A stretch of DNA of 64,000 nt from Liquidambar formosana (Eukaryota; Streptophyta; Magnoliopsida; Saxifragales; Altingiaceae): the NCBI GenBank assembly GCA_039720395.1, contig CM077832.1, positions 29,933,763 through 29,997,762 of the forward strand, written 5' to 3'. Both the position numbers and the translations under genes were made by a program. The notes beneath the pieces are model-generated. The model made no database searches. It had not been told where the DNA came from and was given only the letters and a program-made list of their open reading frames with translations. This document shows positions 45,265-56,452 of this stretch, in pieces. How positions within the stretch are numbered: the stretch's first letter is position 1; the number at the start of each line of letters is the position of its first letter.

Positions 45265-46015
45265 TTTTTTTTACAATGTCTTGAAAATTACGTTTCATAT
45301 GTTCGTATGACATTGTTGTAACAATTTATAGGTTGTGAAGTCTAAAAAAAAATTGTATTTTTTATGGTTTCAGTGCAATGTCATATTTTGGGATTTTGAG
45401 AGAATGGTGGGTTAGATTTCATCCAAGAGCTATAGGAGTTGTGTTCCAGTGTGAATATTTAGTTACATTAAATGGATTATGTTGACAATAGCGATATAGC
45501 ACATGAGCCTTTTATTTGTGTGGAAGGTCACACTATTGTGTTTTGAAAAAAGCTACTCCATATTTGTAAATAGTTATTGGATGGTTGTAACTATTTAATG
45601 TAGGTTTGTACTAGTTCATGCACCTTTTTTTGTAGAGTTCCGACTGATTTGAATTCCCTAGATTTTTTGGATTTGTAATAGGTTATTACAAGTTATGTGA
45701 AATGTCTTAAAAAATTGGATTTCATATGTTTGTAGAACCTTGTAACATATTTTAAGGTGTTAAGTCACTCCTAAAATTACATATCTTGGGTATTAGCAGA
45801 ATGTCAGAATTGGGGGCATTGTGACCAAAATGGTGGGTTAGTATACACTCCAAAATCTCTTGTGAGGCATTTCATAGTGTGAATTTAGTTACATCACCTT
45901 AGCTAAGTGATATTGACTATAGTCATATAGAATGGGTTCACTATGTAAACAGTTACACTTTTTTTTTTTTTTTGTTGGTAAAAAGCTACTTAGATTGGTA
46001 ACTATTTAGCATAAT
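45265..46015. repeat. Diverged tandem duplication, period about 425 bp
   Basis: 45285-45600 and 45705-46010 share, in order, TTTCATATGTT, a C/TTGTAACA word, GAATGTCA or GCAATGTCA, AATGGTGGGTTAG, TGTGAAT-TTAGTTACAT, TATAG and AAAAGCTACT. Divergence is high and indels are many. Confidence 0.6.
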
Positions 46016-47199
46016 TCAATTTGGTCATTCCAAAGTTGCCATTCACTTACAGGAGAGGAACGCATTAATCACATGAAAAATGACCATCAAAAGTAAGTAC
46101 TTTCATAAGTTTCCTTGGAAATAGTTGAATGTGTTTTTTAAAATAGTTACATGCAGTCTAATGTTTTTTAGTTATTAGAAATTTATCGAGTAGTTGTTTG
46201 GCATATTTTGAGATTTTTGGATATGGTTGAATATGTGTCCTTTTTTTTAGAAGGGTTGTATATTTAGTTAAATGAGTGCTTGTACTACAATATATTACCT
46301 AGATTTGTAGCAATATATCCATTTAGATGATTGTTTGTGTAATTGACTAGTGTATTGATGCAATAGGTTTCATAATTTGTTGGTGGGTTACTGGGCATTA
46401 CAAAAGGTAAATTGTCAATCAAATCTTTAATGAAGGAGGAAAATGCAGAAATAGCCCTAGCATAATATGAAGAATCCACTTGATTGCTTACCATATGTGA
46501 CGATATGGGCATAAATGGTATTTCTGCCAAAACAATTCCCAAGTTCTATCTTACATGTCGTTTCATCATGAATGGGGACTTGAGGCAGTATAAGAAATAT
46601 TTTATGATTGATGGCTAGATTATTATGCTTAAAGTGGACTTTTGGTACATTTCCCATTTAAAATTTTATTTCTTTAGTTTGGAATGAAATAGAATTTGAT
46701 TATATTCTACTTTATTCAGTTGTTTGGAATGAATCTAAAATAAATTCAATCGAGGTATATTTCTTTTAGTTACCTTAACTGGATGTCATATAACTCATAA
46801 TATTAGGATAGTTTTGGAAGGCAACAAAAAAGTGTTTTAAGTAAAATGAATTCTACACAAGTCCTATCACTTTTAAAAAAGCCTTGAATCAATTGATCAA
46901 CTTTTGTATATATATGTGTATGGGAGGGTTCCGTTGACACCTAGTGTAAAACTTTTTACACTTACACCTGTCAATATCTTTCTATAGAAATTATATTTCT
47001 CCAATCCAACTATTGGATTATATGATCTTTTCATGCACGTCATGCATGACAAATTTTAAGTTAATTGGAGATTATGAGCTATGTCATCTATAAAGTGTTC
47101 GAAATTAAATTTTATTTATTAAAGTAAGGGTAAATTGTAGAAAATCCCCTGAAGTATGGGGGGAGTCAACAGATAACCCCCTTATGTTTTAATTTTACC
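46016..47199. other. No gene recognised
   Basis: Short frames at 46285-46657 (minus) resemble nothing. 46920-47105 contains an ACACTTACACCTGTCAA stretch and a CATGCACGTCATGCATGAC stretch; 47125-47190 has an AAAATCCCCTGAAGTATGGGG stretch of the type often found at plant transposon edges. None can be assigned. Confidence 0.35.
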
Positions 47200-47760
47200 A
47201 TTGCCAGTGACAACGGCCACCAACTCTAATCTTTTTTTTTTCCTCTATTTGCAAATCCAGATTTGTCGACAAATTTGACTCCATTTTTGGGGGGCCATTG
47301 CTTGGTGTTTGAGTTCACTTCATAGTCGTGTTTTTTTATAGCATAAAGTAGTAAGTTGTTATTGTTTTTTTATATAATTTTTTGAAGACAAAAATAATAA
47401 ATTGTTGCTATTGTCAGTATAAATTTTTCAAAGCGCAAAATAGTAATAGTTTATCATTTTGTCTTTTGAAAATTTTATATAGCAAATAGTAATAGTTTAC
47501 TATTTGTGCTTTGAAAAAATTATATAGAAAATAGTAACCGTTTACTATTTTGTGCTTTGAAAAATGTATATAAAAAATAGTAACAATTTCATATTTCCGA
47601 TCTTGCTATAAAAAATACTAAATCAACAGTCCCTAAAAATCATTCTTTACAATGGGTTGCTTTTCTCATATCTATATTTAACCTCTCTCCTCCACAAAAC
47701 TTAAACCCATGCTTGGCTGGAATACAAATATCTTCGAAAATCATCTTTACTACAGTACAA

Positions 47761-47916
47761 ATGGTGAAATGTACCCTTAAAATCAAGTTTTTGATTTGCA
47801 TTGGGTTTCTTCTTGTTGAGATGTCGGATTCTGAGATGAATATTTTGCCGGAGATAAGGGTTTGGAATTTGCAGCAATGGGTCTACTCCGGTGAACTCCC
47901 AACCAAAGATGATTAG
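47761..47916 (+). CDS. Conserved 51-codon open frame in dispersed repeat copy B
   Basis: Unknown. Begins MVKCTLKIKFLICIGFLL and ends SGELPTKDD then TAG. Same start, length and stop as the frames in copies A and C; about two thirds of residues agree with copy A by eye, with the ends best kept. Confidence 0.35.
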   Translation: MVKCTLKIKFLICIGFLLVEMSDSEMNILPEIRVWNLQQWVYSGELPTKDD

Positions 47917-47931
47917 ACGAAACCTTAACCT

Positions 47932-47936
<5 letters not shown>

Positions 47937-47968
<32 letters not shown>

Positions 47969-48006
47969 TTTTTTTGTTTTTTTGTTTTTTTGTTTTTTTG
48001 TTTTTT
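47937..48006. repeat. T27 and (GTTTTTTT)n minisatellite
   Basis: About 27 T then five units of G plus 6-7 T; specific to copy B of the dispersed repeat. Confidence 0.9.
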
Positions 48007-48557
48007 GTGTTGAATGGCTGTTTACCGTCGTTTGGTTTTTTTGTCTTCAATGGTCATTTTCCAGTGTTTTTTTTAGTCGAGAATCTTGCCACTGATTTTT
48101 GAAATCATAATTCCTAAATCTTTCAAGGGTGTAAAATTGGCCCATCGTCAGTCTTGGACTAGAAAATTAAAAAAGAAAAGAAAAGGACGGGGTTGGCTGT
48201 TGTCACTTCTAAACTTTATTTGTAATCCCCACTTATTTTAATCATTTTAAGATTATTTTTTCATGAAAGGTGGTCATTTACTAGTGAAAATTATATTGAA
48301 CAACTCTATATAATAAATTTAAAAAAAAAAAATCTATCGTTTATGTATTTGACAATTTATAATATATGTTTTTTTTTTGAAATAGATTTATAGTTTATGT
48401 TCTTTTTTTTTTATTTATTTTATTTATAAAAAAAATTATAGAAAAGGGAGATGCTAGGGTTGCTTGGGCTATATGTTTGTGAGCAGTGCAGTGTCCGCTT
48501 AATTTGAAATCAGATTACTTCCTATAACTTTATCAAAAGTGCCGTTAATGTTCAAAC

Positions 48558-48868
48558 TCATAAAGAAGAACCACAACCACCTCCTTTATTATAGGAGTTG
48601 TGAGTTGTAATCCTCCACCAATGAAAGTCTAGCAAATAATCCTCACGTGAAGGTAGCCTCCATCAAAGGAAGTCCAGCAAATTCCCATATGAAGATATTG
48701 TCTAATATTGATTCTTTTCCATTATTGTAATTATTCTAGTATTGTTGTAATTATTTCATTGTTTGGGTAAGTCAACCTTACCATACTTATACTTGTACAG
48801 CCCTCTATTTGTTGTAATGAAACATTCTCTCTAGCTCACCTTGAGATAGAGTTTCTCAATTGTTCTTA
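48558..48868 (+). repeat. Copia 5' LTR (311 bp)
   Basis: Differs from the 3' LTR at about 13 sites by eye (~5 %). It also has 38 extra bases (48582-48619 region) flanked by CCACC words, which the 3' LTR has lost. Confidence 0.9.
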
Positions 48869-48881
48869 TGTTATCAGAGTG
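48869..48881 (+). promoter_or_regulatory. Copia primer-binding site (tRNA-Met type)
   Basis: TGTTATCAGAGTG directly after the LTR; two changes from the common plant form TGGTATCAGAGC. Confidence 0.75.
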
Positions 48882-48974
48882 ACTGGTGAGATAGAGAGTA
48901 TCACTTCCTATTCTTCCCAATATTCATTATATATATATATATATATTTCCCCTGCTTGTCTCAATCCCATAACT

Positions 48975-49900
48975 ATGCCTACCATCTCAAACTCTTCCTC
49001 CAATACCAAAACTTACCCATACCCGGTGACGCAAAATGTCGCTAATTTTGTGTCACTTCGACTCTCATCCACTAATTTCCTCCTATGGAAAACTCAAATG
49101 CTAAATATTCTTGAGAGTTATGACCTTCAAGGATTTATAAATAGGGAGACTAAGGCTCCGCCACAACTTCTCACAGCTGATTCATCAAGTTCACAATCAA
49201 CTGAACTCAATCCTGCATTTTTAAAATGGAGGAAAATTGATCGGCTTATGAAAGGCGGTTGACAGCCACTCTTTTGAAGAAGTCTTAGGCATCGTCGTAG
49301 GCCTCGATACTACTATCAAGGTCTGGAATGCCTTGGTTCATGCTTTTGCTCGTGTATCTTCCGATTGCCATTTTGCTCTCAAGAAGTGGCTTATTACTCT
49401 CTCGTGAGGGATTGATTCCTTGCCTGAATATTTACGGCGTTTCAAGGCTGTTTGTGATGATCTTGTTGCAATTAGGAAGCCTGTTCCTAAACATAAAAAG
49501 GCTTTTTGGCTGCTCAACAGTCTTGGTCAGGGGTATGAAATGTTTTGCATCACTATGCTCCGTTAGCCCATTCCGCCATACTCTGAGGTGGTTATTCTCT
49601 TAGAGAGTCACTTTGAATGCTATAACCTTGATGAAAACCCTACTTAAATGGCCTTTTATGGACAGCGCAACAACAAAAATAAAAGGAAAAATTGAGGTTA
49701 GAATTCTTTTACCTCCAAAGGTTGTGGCTTTGTTCAAGGCACCTCCTCTGGTTCTAGGACTAACAACCCCAACCCCACTAATGGCCACACTTATTGGGAG
49801 GTTGGTGAATCATCTACTTTCAAAGCGGCACACAAGGATGAAGCTCCAGTTGTCAAATCTGTGGAAAACCCCAGCATACGGTGCTCAAATCCTTTAATCG
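48975..49900 (+). pseudogene. Copia gag
   Basis: Capsid/nucleocapsid part. Starts MPTISNSSSNTKTYP (48975), then the Copia-type N-terminal region with NFLLWKTQMLNILESYDLQG (49074-49133) and a UBN2-type gag region continued in other frames (49250-49610). A zinc knuckle CQICGKPQH lies at 49851-49877; the Cys expected after it is Ser. At least two frame changes and a stop break the frame. Confidence 0.8.
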
Positions 49901-51247
49901 CTTTAATCATTCTTTTACACATGTTGACATTCCACAGGCCCTTGCCGCTATGACCATTACTGATAATCAAGATGCTACCTGGTTTCCTGACACCGGTGCG
50001 ACTGACCACATCACTTGTAATCCAGATAACCTTCATTCCTTAGTCCTTTATCATGGTTCTAATGGTGTTATGGTTGGAAATAGAGACATTTTGCCTATTA
50101 CTCACGTTGGTCAAGCAAATATTGGATCTGGGTCTTCCAATAATTTATTAAAAGATTTCCTACTTGTTCTACAAATAAAGAAAGATCTGTTATTAGTTAG
50201 TAAACTTACCACAGATTTTCCTTTCCAATTTGAATTTGATGGGCATGGTTTTGTGATAAAGGACAGGTCAACAAACCAAGTAGCGGCTAAGGGCAGCAAG
50301 AGAAGTGGTCTATAAGCCCTTGATGGGAAACAAGTGGCATATTTTTCTCAACGGTTTAGATGAATAACCAGTGAAGGTCGGCACCAACGGCTGGGACATC
50401 CACAACAACGGGTTGTCGTTCATTTGCGACAACGGTACCTTATTTCCTTTGATTCCAAATCTAGGATTTCTAAAGTTTGTAGTAGTTGTCAAATGGGAAA
50501 GTCATGTAGGCTACCTTTCTTACCTGCTATTGATGAAATAAAATCTCCATTTTATAAGATTCATTGTGATTTATGGGGGCCAGCCTCAGTGAGATCTCGT
50601 GAACAATTTCGGTTCTATACTATATTTATTGACCACTACACTCGTTTTACTTGGTTCTATCCTATGCGTCGCAAATCTAATTTGTTTGGCTATTTTGATA
50701 ACTTTAACAAGTATGTTACTCACCAATTTGGTGCTAACATTTGCATATTTCAAAGTGATAAAGGGGGTGAATTTAATGATGGTGAATTTAAGTAATATTT
50801 GGCAAATTTGGGTATTCATCACCAATCTACATGTCCCAAAACATCGGAAGCAAAATGGGACCGTTGAACGCGAGCATAGAAATATCACAGGACTTGGACT
50901 TACCATGATGTTTCATGCTCATCTTCCTCATCGGTTTTAGGTCAATTGTTTTTCTACTGCTGTAGTTTTTGATCAATCGGTTACCATCCCTACATCTTGG
51001 CATGAACTCTCCATTTTTTCGCCTGCATGGATAACATCCCAATTATTCAACATTTCGCATTCTCGATAGCAAATGTTTCCCATACCTTGCTGATTATCAT
51101 TCACATAAACTTGCCCCTAAATCCTTTCCATGCGTTTTCATTAGGCTATAGTTCCAAATATAAGGGATATCAGTGCTTGTATCCCCCTATGGGTCGTGTC
51201 TATATTTCTCGACATGTTGTCTTTGATGAAAGCATTTTGCCATTGTG
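49881..51247 (+). pseudogene. Copia protease and integrase
   Basis: Protease active site DTGAT at about 49990 (ATWFPDTGATDHITCNPDN). Then the integrase zinc region (HRRLGHP-like in a shifted frame near 50385, SSCQMGKS at about 50480) and integrase core: HCDLWGP at 50563-50583 and FQSDKGGEFNDG at 50749-50784 hold two catalytic Asp; a third frame carries the VEREH block with the catalytic Glu near 50862. The C-terminal part has several stops. The last block, HVVFDESILP, ends at 51241 just before the inserted LTR. Confidence 0.85.
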
Positions 51248-52490
51248 AGCATCGTGTCCTTTCACCACGCGTGGGCTCGAGAATGTACGCCACTAACCAC
51301 AGATGATTAGGGCGGAGAGCGAGTCGCCACCCGATTTTGGCCTCAGGAACCGATTGACCCCTAGCGCCCAACTCGTCATTACCAAAAGAATCAAGGTTCG
51401 AAGCTAGGGTATGCGGATGGGAAGGTGTTAGGTACCCATTTACACCCGACTAAAATCCGGCCCCCACATATATTTATTGGCTTTAATTAAAAAGGACTCA
51501 ACTGAAATCGACCGTTATTCAAGCACTTTAATGATTTAATTCAATTGATGGCACACAATGATGAAAGAGATAAGAAATCAAAATAAAACAGTATGAATAA
51601 ATATATACACAGAAAACAGGGATATCGTCAAATCATACTTACACAACCTGGAAAACAAGGATTAATCTATACAGAACGTGTCATGCACGTACGAGCATCT
51701 GGGAAGCACGTACGTGCATTAAACAAGCACGTACGTACTTAGCCTAACTACATGATTCAGGAAATGCATATTTACCTCAAATCAGCCATCGATGCAGTGG
51801 TATCCGACTGTAAATGCTCATAAATGATGATATGGCATATATTTAATATGGTGGAATGCTTTTATGATGATGTGAGAACCCTAGATCTAGATATATAAGT
51901 AATGGAATGTCTAAACTCACATAAATGATCTATGCAACGAGGAAATACAGCATAGCATTTATCTAAACGAACATATTGGAATCCTTAACATTCTTGACTA
52001 AGAAAATGATCGTATGTATATGATTAAATGACCTACCTTATCATGCTATGATGATAAATAAGTTACTAATCATATACATAACAGGAAAGAAAGCGATATA
52101 ACCCTATGTCTATTCTACAAAGAATAACCAATCAATCATTCCATAGATCAAAGAAAATAATAATAGAAATGATTGTTACCCTCAGGTTTGGGCGGCGACC
52201 ATAACTTCACGAGTTCTTCCTTCTGGACTTATTGTAATCACAGTTCTGGGTTTAGGGTTTTTCGGGGGTGGAGGCTAAGGGAGATTGGGTAGGCTAATGA
52301 AAAGTGAGATGGAGGCTTAGGCAAATTCGATCCCCTTTCAAGGTTGAAAAGTAGGGTATTTATAGGTGAGTTTTAGGGTTTAATCGCAAGGTATCTAGGG
52401 TTTCTGACTGCCACAGGGTAGCTGGCATCGAGCTTGGTCCCTATAAAGTAGATGAGAAAATCTGGGAAATGTTGATTTTTGTAGATTTTG

Positions 52491-52602
52491 GGTGACGCAC
52501 GTATGTGCATGAAGTATGCACGTATGATCATGGGCTATGGTGATTGCTATTAGGTGATGCACGTACATGCATGAAGTATGCACGTATGATCATAGGCTAT
52601 GG
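52491..52602. repeat. 62-bp-spaced tandem duplication with GCACGTATG/TGCACGTA words
   Basis: 50-bp units at 52491-52540 and 52553-52602 differ at five sites by eye. Further CACGTACGTGC-type palindromes lie at 51691-51733 in the same LTR. Confidence 0.85.
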
Positions 52603-52698
52603 TTTTGTGCTGATTTTGAGCTGTGATCGCGATTCACTTGTATAGTTCTATTTGACACCACCCTTCATCATTGGGCTTAAAAGTGGTCCGATATCATA

Positions 52699-52720
52699 CA
52701 AGTGAATCGCGATTCACTTG
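52699..52720. repeat. Perfect 22-bp palindrome with a nearby inverted partner
   Basis: 11-bp arms joined at CGCG. The half GCGATTCACTTGTAT at 52629-52643 is the inverse of ATACAAGTGAATCGC at 52696-52710, giving a larger stem-loop over 52627-52712. Confidence 0.9.
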
Positions 52721-52732
52721 ATTCTGCTAGTG

Positions 52733-54702
52733 TACCTTTTGCCTTTGCCCCACCACTTTCAAGCTTTACTTTATAAACTAAAGCAGCCCACTTACAAAAT
52801 CCCTCTCCTACGTTGGATCAACCTAGCCCACCTAGCCCATCACCTATTAGTTCTACTCTTGAGACTATCGTAGACCCACCACTTTTAAACTCCTTATTGC
52901 CATGTCAAAATGATGAGGCTCTACCCCTACAACACCAACAACCACATGTGGCTCCACTTTCCATAACAAGTTCTTGTGTTGATATCATACAACTTGCTCG
53001 TATTTAGACTTTACCATCTTAGCCCAACAACTCTCCTCCTACCAATCACCCCATGATTACTCGCTCTAAACTTCGCTCTAAACTTAGCATCACCCACCCA
53101 AATCCCAAGTACCTAGATTTTCATGCCGCCTAACTCTCACATGATATCCTTGCTGAACCTCGCTCTGTAAAATCTGTTATGTGTCATCATGGTTGGTTAG
53201 CAGCCATAGATGAAGAATTGGCGGCCCTTGTAGCTAACAAAACTTGGGATTTAGTTCCATTTCGTCCTAATATGAATGTGGTTGGATGTAAATGGCTTTA
53301 TAAAGCTAAGTTACAACCCGATGGTTCTCTCGAACGCCTTAAGGCACGGTTGGTTGCCAAGGGATTTAATCAAGTTGTTGGTATTGATTTTTCTGAAACC
53401 CTCTCCTTGGTTATTAAGTGTGCAAGCATTCGTATTGCCCTCACTGTTGCGGTAGTTAAAGGTTGGGAAATTCGTTAACTTGACGTGAAAAATGCCTTTC
53501 TCCATGGTTTCCTTTCTGAACCAGCATACATGCAGCAACCACCTAGGTACATTGATCAAAGTCAACCTACTCATGCTTACAAGCTTAACCGTGCTCTCTA
53601 TGGCCTCAAGCAGGCCTCGCAGGCATGGTTTGACCGTTTCAGTGAGTTTCTTCTCATTCTTGGGTTCTACTGTAGCACTGCAGATCCTAGTCTATTTGTG
53701 TGCCACTCTCAATTAGGCACGTTAATTTTGCTCCTCTATGTTGATGAAATGGTGGTTATAGGTGGCAATCCTAGTCAGATAAAATTGGCTTGTTCATCAG
53801 TTGGCTCATGAGTTTTCTATAAAGGATTTGGGCTTCCTCCATCACTTTCTTGGTATTGAGGTACATAAATTTGCTCAAGGTTTATTTTTGTGTCAAACTC
53901 GTTATGCTAAGGACTTACTTTCATGTGCTAATATGTGTTCTTGTAAACCTATATCCACTCCAATGCCATTAAAGGGTCGCCACTTGCCCACTGATGATGC
54001 ACTTCTTTCCTGACCTGGCACATTATCGCAATATTGTGGGTGCTCTTCAATACCTTACCTTTACCCGACTTGACATCTCCTACAGTGTTAACTTTGCGTG
54101 CCAATTTATGCATTCTCTAACCATGGGCCATTACAAGATTGTCAAGTGTATTTTACGTTACATTAGTGGTACCTCTCACTATGGTATGAGAATCCTACCT
54201 TCTAGCACTCTTGATCTCTACGGATTTTCTGATGCTGATTGGGCTGGCTGCCCCACCACTAGGCGCTCCACCTCTGGGTTCTATACATTCTTGGGCAGTA
54301 ATTGCATCTCGTGGAGCGCTAAGAAGCAGTCCACTGTGGCCCGGTCAAGTGCCGAAGTCGAATACAGGTCAATGGCCTCCACTGCAATAGAATTAACTTG
54401 GTTATCCTTTATCCTACGTGATATTGAAATTCATCTCTTGCGACCACCAATCCTTATTGTAACAATCTTAGTGCTTTGTATATGATTGTTAATCCAGTTT
54501 TTCATGGCCGTACAAAACATATCGAATTGGACTATCATTATGTTCGTGAAAAAGTGGCTCTTGGTGCTCTTGGAACACGATTTGTGCCTTTAAATCATCA
54601 ACTTGCAGATATTTTTACCAAAGCACTTTTGAAGCTTCCTTTTTTGGATCTTCGAGTCAAAATTGGCCTTTGGTCTAATCCCCGGCACAATTTGAGGGGG
54701 AG
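52733..54702 (+). pseudogene. Copia reverse transcriptase and RNase H
   Basis: Starts with the linker (HPMITRSK near 53050). RT: WLAAIDEELAALVANKTWDLV (53194-53256) and VGCKWLYKAKLQPDGS (53281-53328); a TAA at 53476-53478 replaces the Gln expected before LDVKNAFLHG; ALYGLKQASQAWFDRF (53593-53640). The catalytic YVDD reads YVDE (53740-53751), which should abolish activity. A frame shift lies near 53800. RNase H: FSDADWAGCPTTRRSTSGF (54229-54285) and AKKQSTVARSSAEVEYRSM (54319-54375); a further shift lies near 54475, then HGRTKHIELDYHYVREK and LADIFTKAL (54505-54635). Inactive. Confidence 0.9.
54693..54702 (+). promoter_or_regulatory. Copia polypurine tract
   Basis: TGAGGGGGAG immediately before the 3' LTR; primes plus-strand synthesis in this family. 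Confidence 0.8.
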
Positions 54703-54975
54703 TAATAAGGAAGAACCACAACCACCAATGGAAGTCTAGCAAAGAATCCTCACGTGAAGGTAGCCTCCATCAAAGGAAGTTCAGCAAATTCCCATATGAA
54801 GATATTGTCCAATATTGATTCTTTTCTATTATTGTAATTATTCTAGTATTGCTGTAATTATTCCGTTGTCTGGGTAAGTCAACCTTACCATACTTATACT
54901 TGTACAGCCTTCTATTTATTGTAATGAAACATTCTCTCTAGCTCACCTTGAGATAGAGTTTCTCAATTATTCTTA
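54703..54975 (+). repeat. Copia 3' LTR (273 bp)
   Basis: 38 bp shorter than the 5' LTR, the whole difference being one block between CCACC words. Confidence 0.9.
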
Positions 54976-55085
54976 CAAACAACTAGATTAAAATCGATGG
55001 CTTAATAAAATCATTTAGTAGAGCTAATCCTTTTGGGTTAGCTTTTATTTTTTTTAATACAATTATATAGAGGCAACATGATAAA
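54976..55085 (+). repeat. Dispersed repeat copy B, 3' part (after the Copia)
   Basis: Continues copy B: AACTAGATTAAAATCGATGG and AATAAAATCATTTAGTAGAG here match 19000-19045 in copy A. Confidence 0.75.
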
Positions 55086-56339
55086 GAAGGCAGAGGATTT
55101 CCATTGTCGATAGTCTTGGTTGCCTAATCCTACCTATTGAAATGGCGAGTTTAAATCATCTAAAATTTTAATTACAATTGAGGGTTTTTGGAGCTGTCAG
55201 ATTAAGTTTATCTTAAATATTAATTAATATAGCTATTATGCTAGTTTCTTGAACCGATTTCACCTCCACCCCATTCAGATTTCTCTATATAGGACCCATG
55301 GTGGGTATCTGTATAATAGGGAAATTTTATGATCATTTGAATGCAAACATTAACTAGTCTTAATGGATTCTTATCCTTTAATCTACTGGAAATCTAGAAT
55401 ACATCGGTTTATTGGCACACTGATAATTCAATGCGCAAAAGGATAAATCAACTTGATTCGGGTTATTAACTTACAAATGAAAAATAACATGATGAAACAA
55501 GAGCAAATCAAATTCAACAATGCTCAAATGCAATTGCGGTTATTTATTTATTTGTTTGGAGGGGGGGAGACATTAGAAGGTGAGCGATGGTAGTCATAAA
55601 TTAGGCAATTCACCTGGTAGAGGCCAAGGTGCAATGTTTGAACTCAAATTTGAAGTTCCTTAAGCTCAACTCAAATAATCAAGGCAATGTTTGAGCTCGG
55701 TTGAAATTTTAGAGAGCATGCTTGTACTGGACTTGGAAGAAATGAAATGGCTACTCTACTCAAGTAAGCTTGGTGCAACACAAACACCCATGAAAAGAAA
55801 GGGCAAACAAGATGGTCACTGTACCACCACTGAACAGTCCATAAAAATCTTACATAAAATTATTTTCAATAATGAGTAGATTCAGAAAAATTAACATGCC
55901 AATACTATCAAGTAGAATTCAGATGTCAGGATGAGATCTGCCAATGGCAAACAAAAGTATCATTCATACTACTATTCAAATGAACCACGTAGCTAGAGCT
56001 ACTTTGTTGTAATCGACACTTCCTAAGCTTTCACCTTCTGTAGTATGCAATTAGGCATCTCCCTTCTCATTAATATAGAAGCAAAAAGGATAAGTAACCG
56101 GTGCGTAGAAAAAAGTATGAGAGAGAGAAAGAAAGATGCCATCAGTATTACCCATAATAATAGAATTGATTAATGCAAAATATTAAACATATGAAACCAA
56201 CTAAAATTGCCAAAACATGCAAGTGAGATGAATCAGAGTATGACCAACATCCTGTGAAATAGAGACATTAAATATAGAAACAAAAAACCACATGGACGTG
56301 CTAGTACTAAAGATGGAGGCAACCCTATTGAGGGCCGCC
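55086..56339. other. No gene recognised
   Basis: AT-rich; a 62-codon frame at 55691-55879 matches nothing I know. A GGGGGGG run lies at 55560-55568. Confidence 0.4.
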
Positions 56340-56452
56340 TGGGGGGGGGGGGGCGGCAGCTGCCACCCCTGCTTTTGTTAAATAAAAAATTTATTACTTT
56401 AAACTTTTTTAATATTTTACATCTGCCTCACCTAAATTTTTTTAACCTCTTT

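Larger units (their letters stand above)
47200..48557 (+). repeat. Unnamed dispersed repeat family, copy B (5' part)
   Basis: Matches copy A (17560-18990) throughout, with a long T and (GTTTTTTT)n expansion at 47937-48006. It is cut at 48557 by a Copia insertion and resumes at 54976. Confidence 0.8.
51247..52732 (-). mobile_element. Ty3/Gypsy-type solo LTR nested in the Copia integrase-RT linker
   Basis: Read on the minus strand: a palindrome-bearing start (52699-52720), two 62-bp-spaced ACGT-rich repeats (52491-52602), a CTATAAATACCC promoter box near 52358, an AACCCTAAA-rich leader, and an end region with GGTGGCGACTCGC (about 51330) such as lies at the 3' edge of Ty3 LTRs of the Tat/Ogre type. 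No coding sequence. It separates Copia sequence that would otherwise be continuous. Ends approximate; I could not define a clean target duplication. Confidence 0.65.
48558..54975 (+). mobile_element. Copia (Ty1-type) LTR retrotransposon, complete ends, degraded coding region
   Basis: 5' LTR 48558-48868, 3' LTR 54703-54975, flanked on both sides by CAAAC (48553-48557 and 54976-54980), a clean 5-bp target duplication. The initiator tRNA-Met type primer site follows the 5' LTR and a GAGGGGGAG polypurine tract precedes the 3' LTR. Order is gag, protease, integrase, RT, RNase H, as in Copia. It is split by a Ty3-type solo LTR (about 51247-52732) and its frames carry stops and shifts. It sits inside dispersed repeat copy B. 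Confidence 0.92.

Noticed and set aside
50586..50906. Minus-strand frame opposite Copia integrase
   Set aside because: Shadow of the integrase core.
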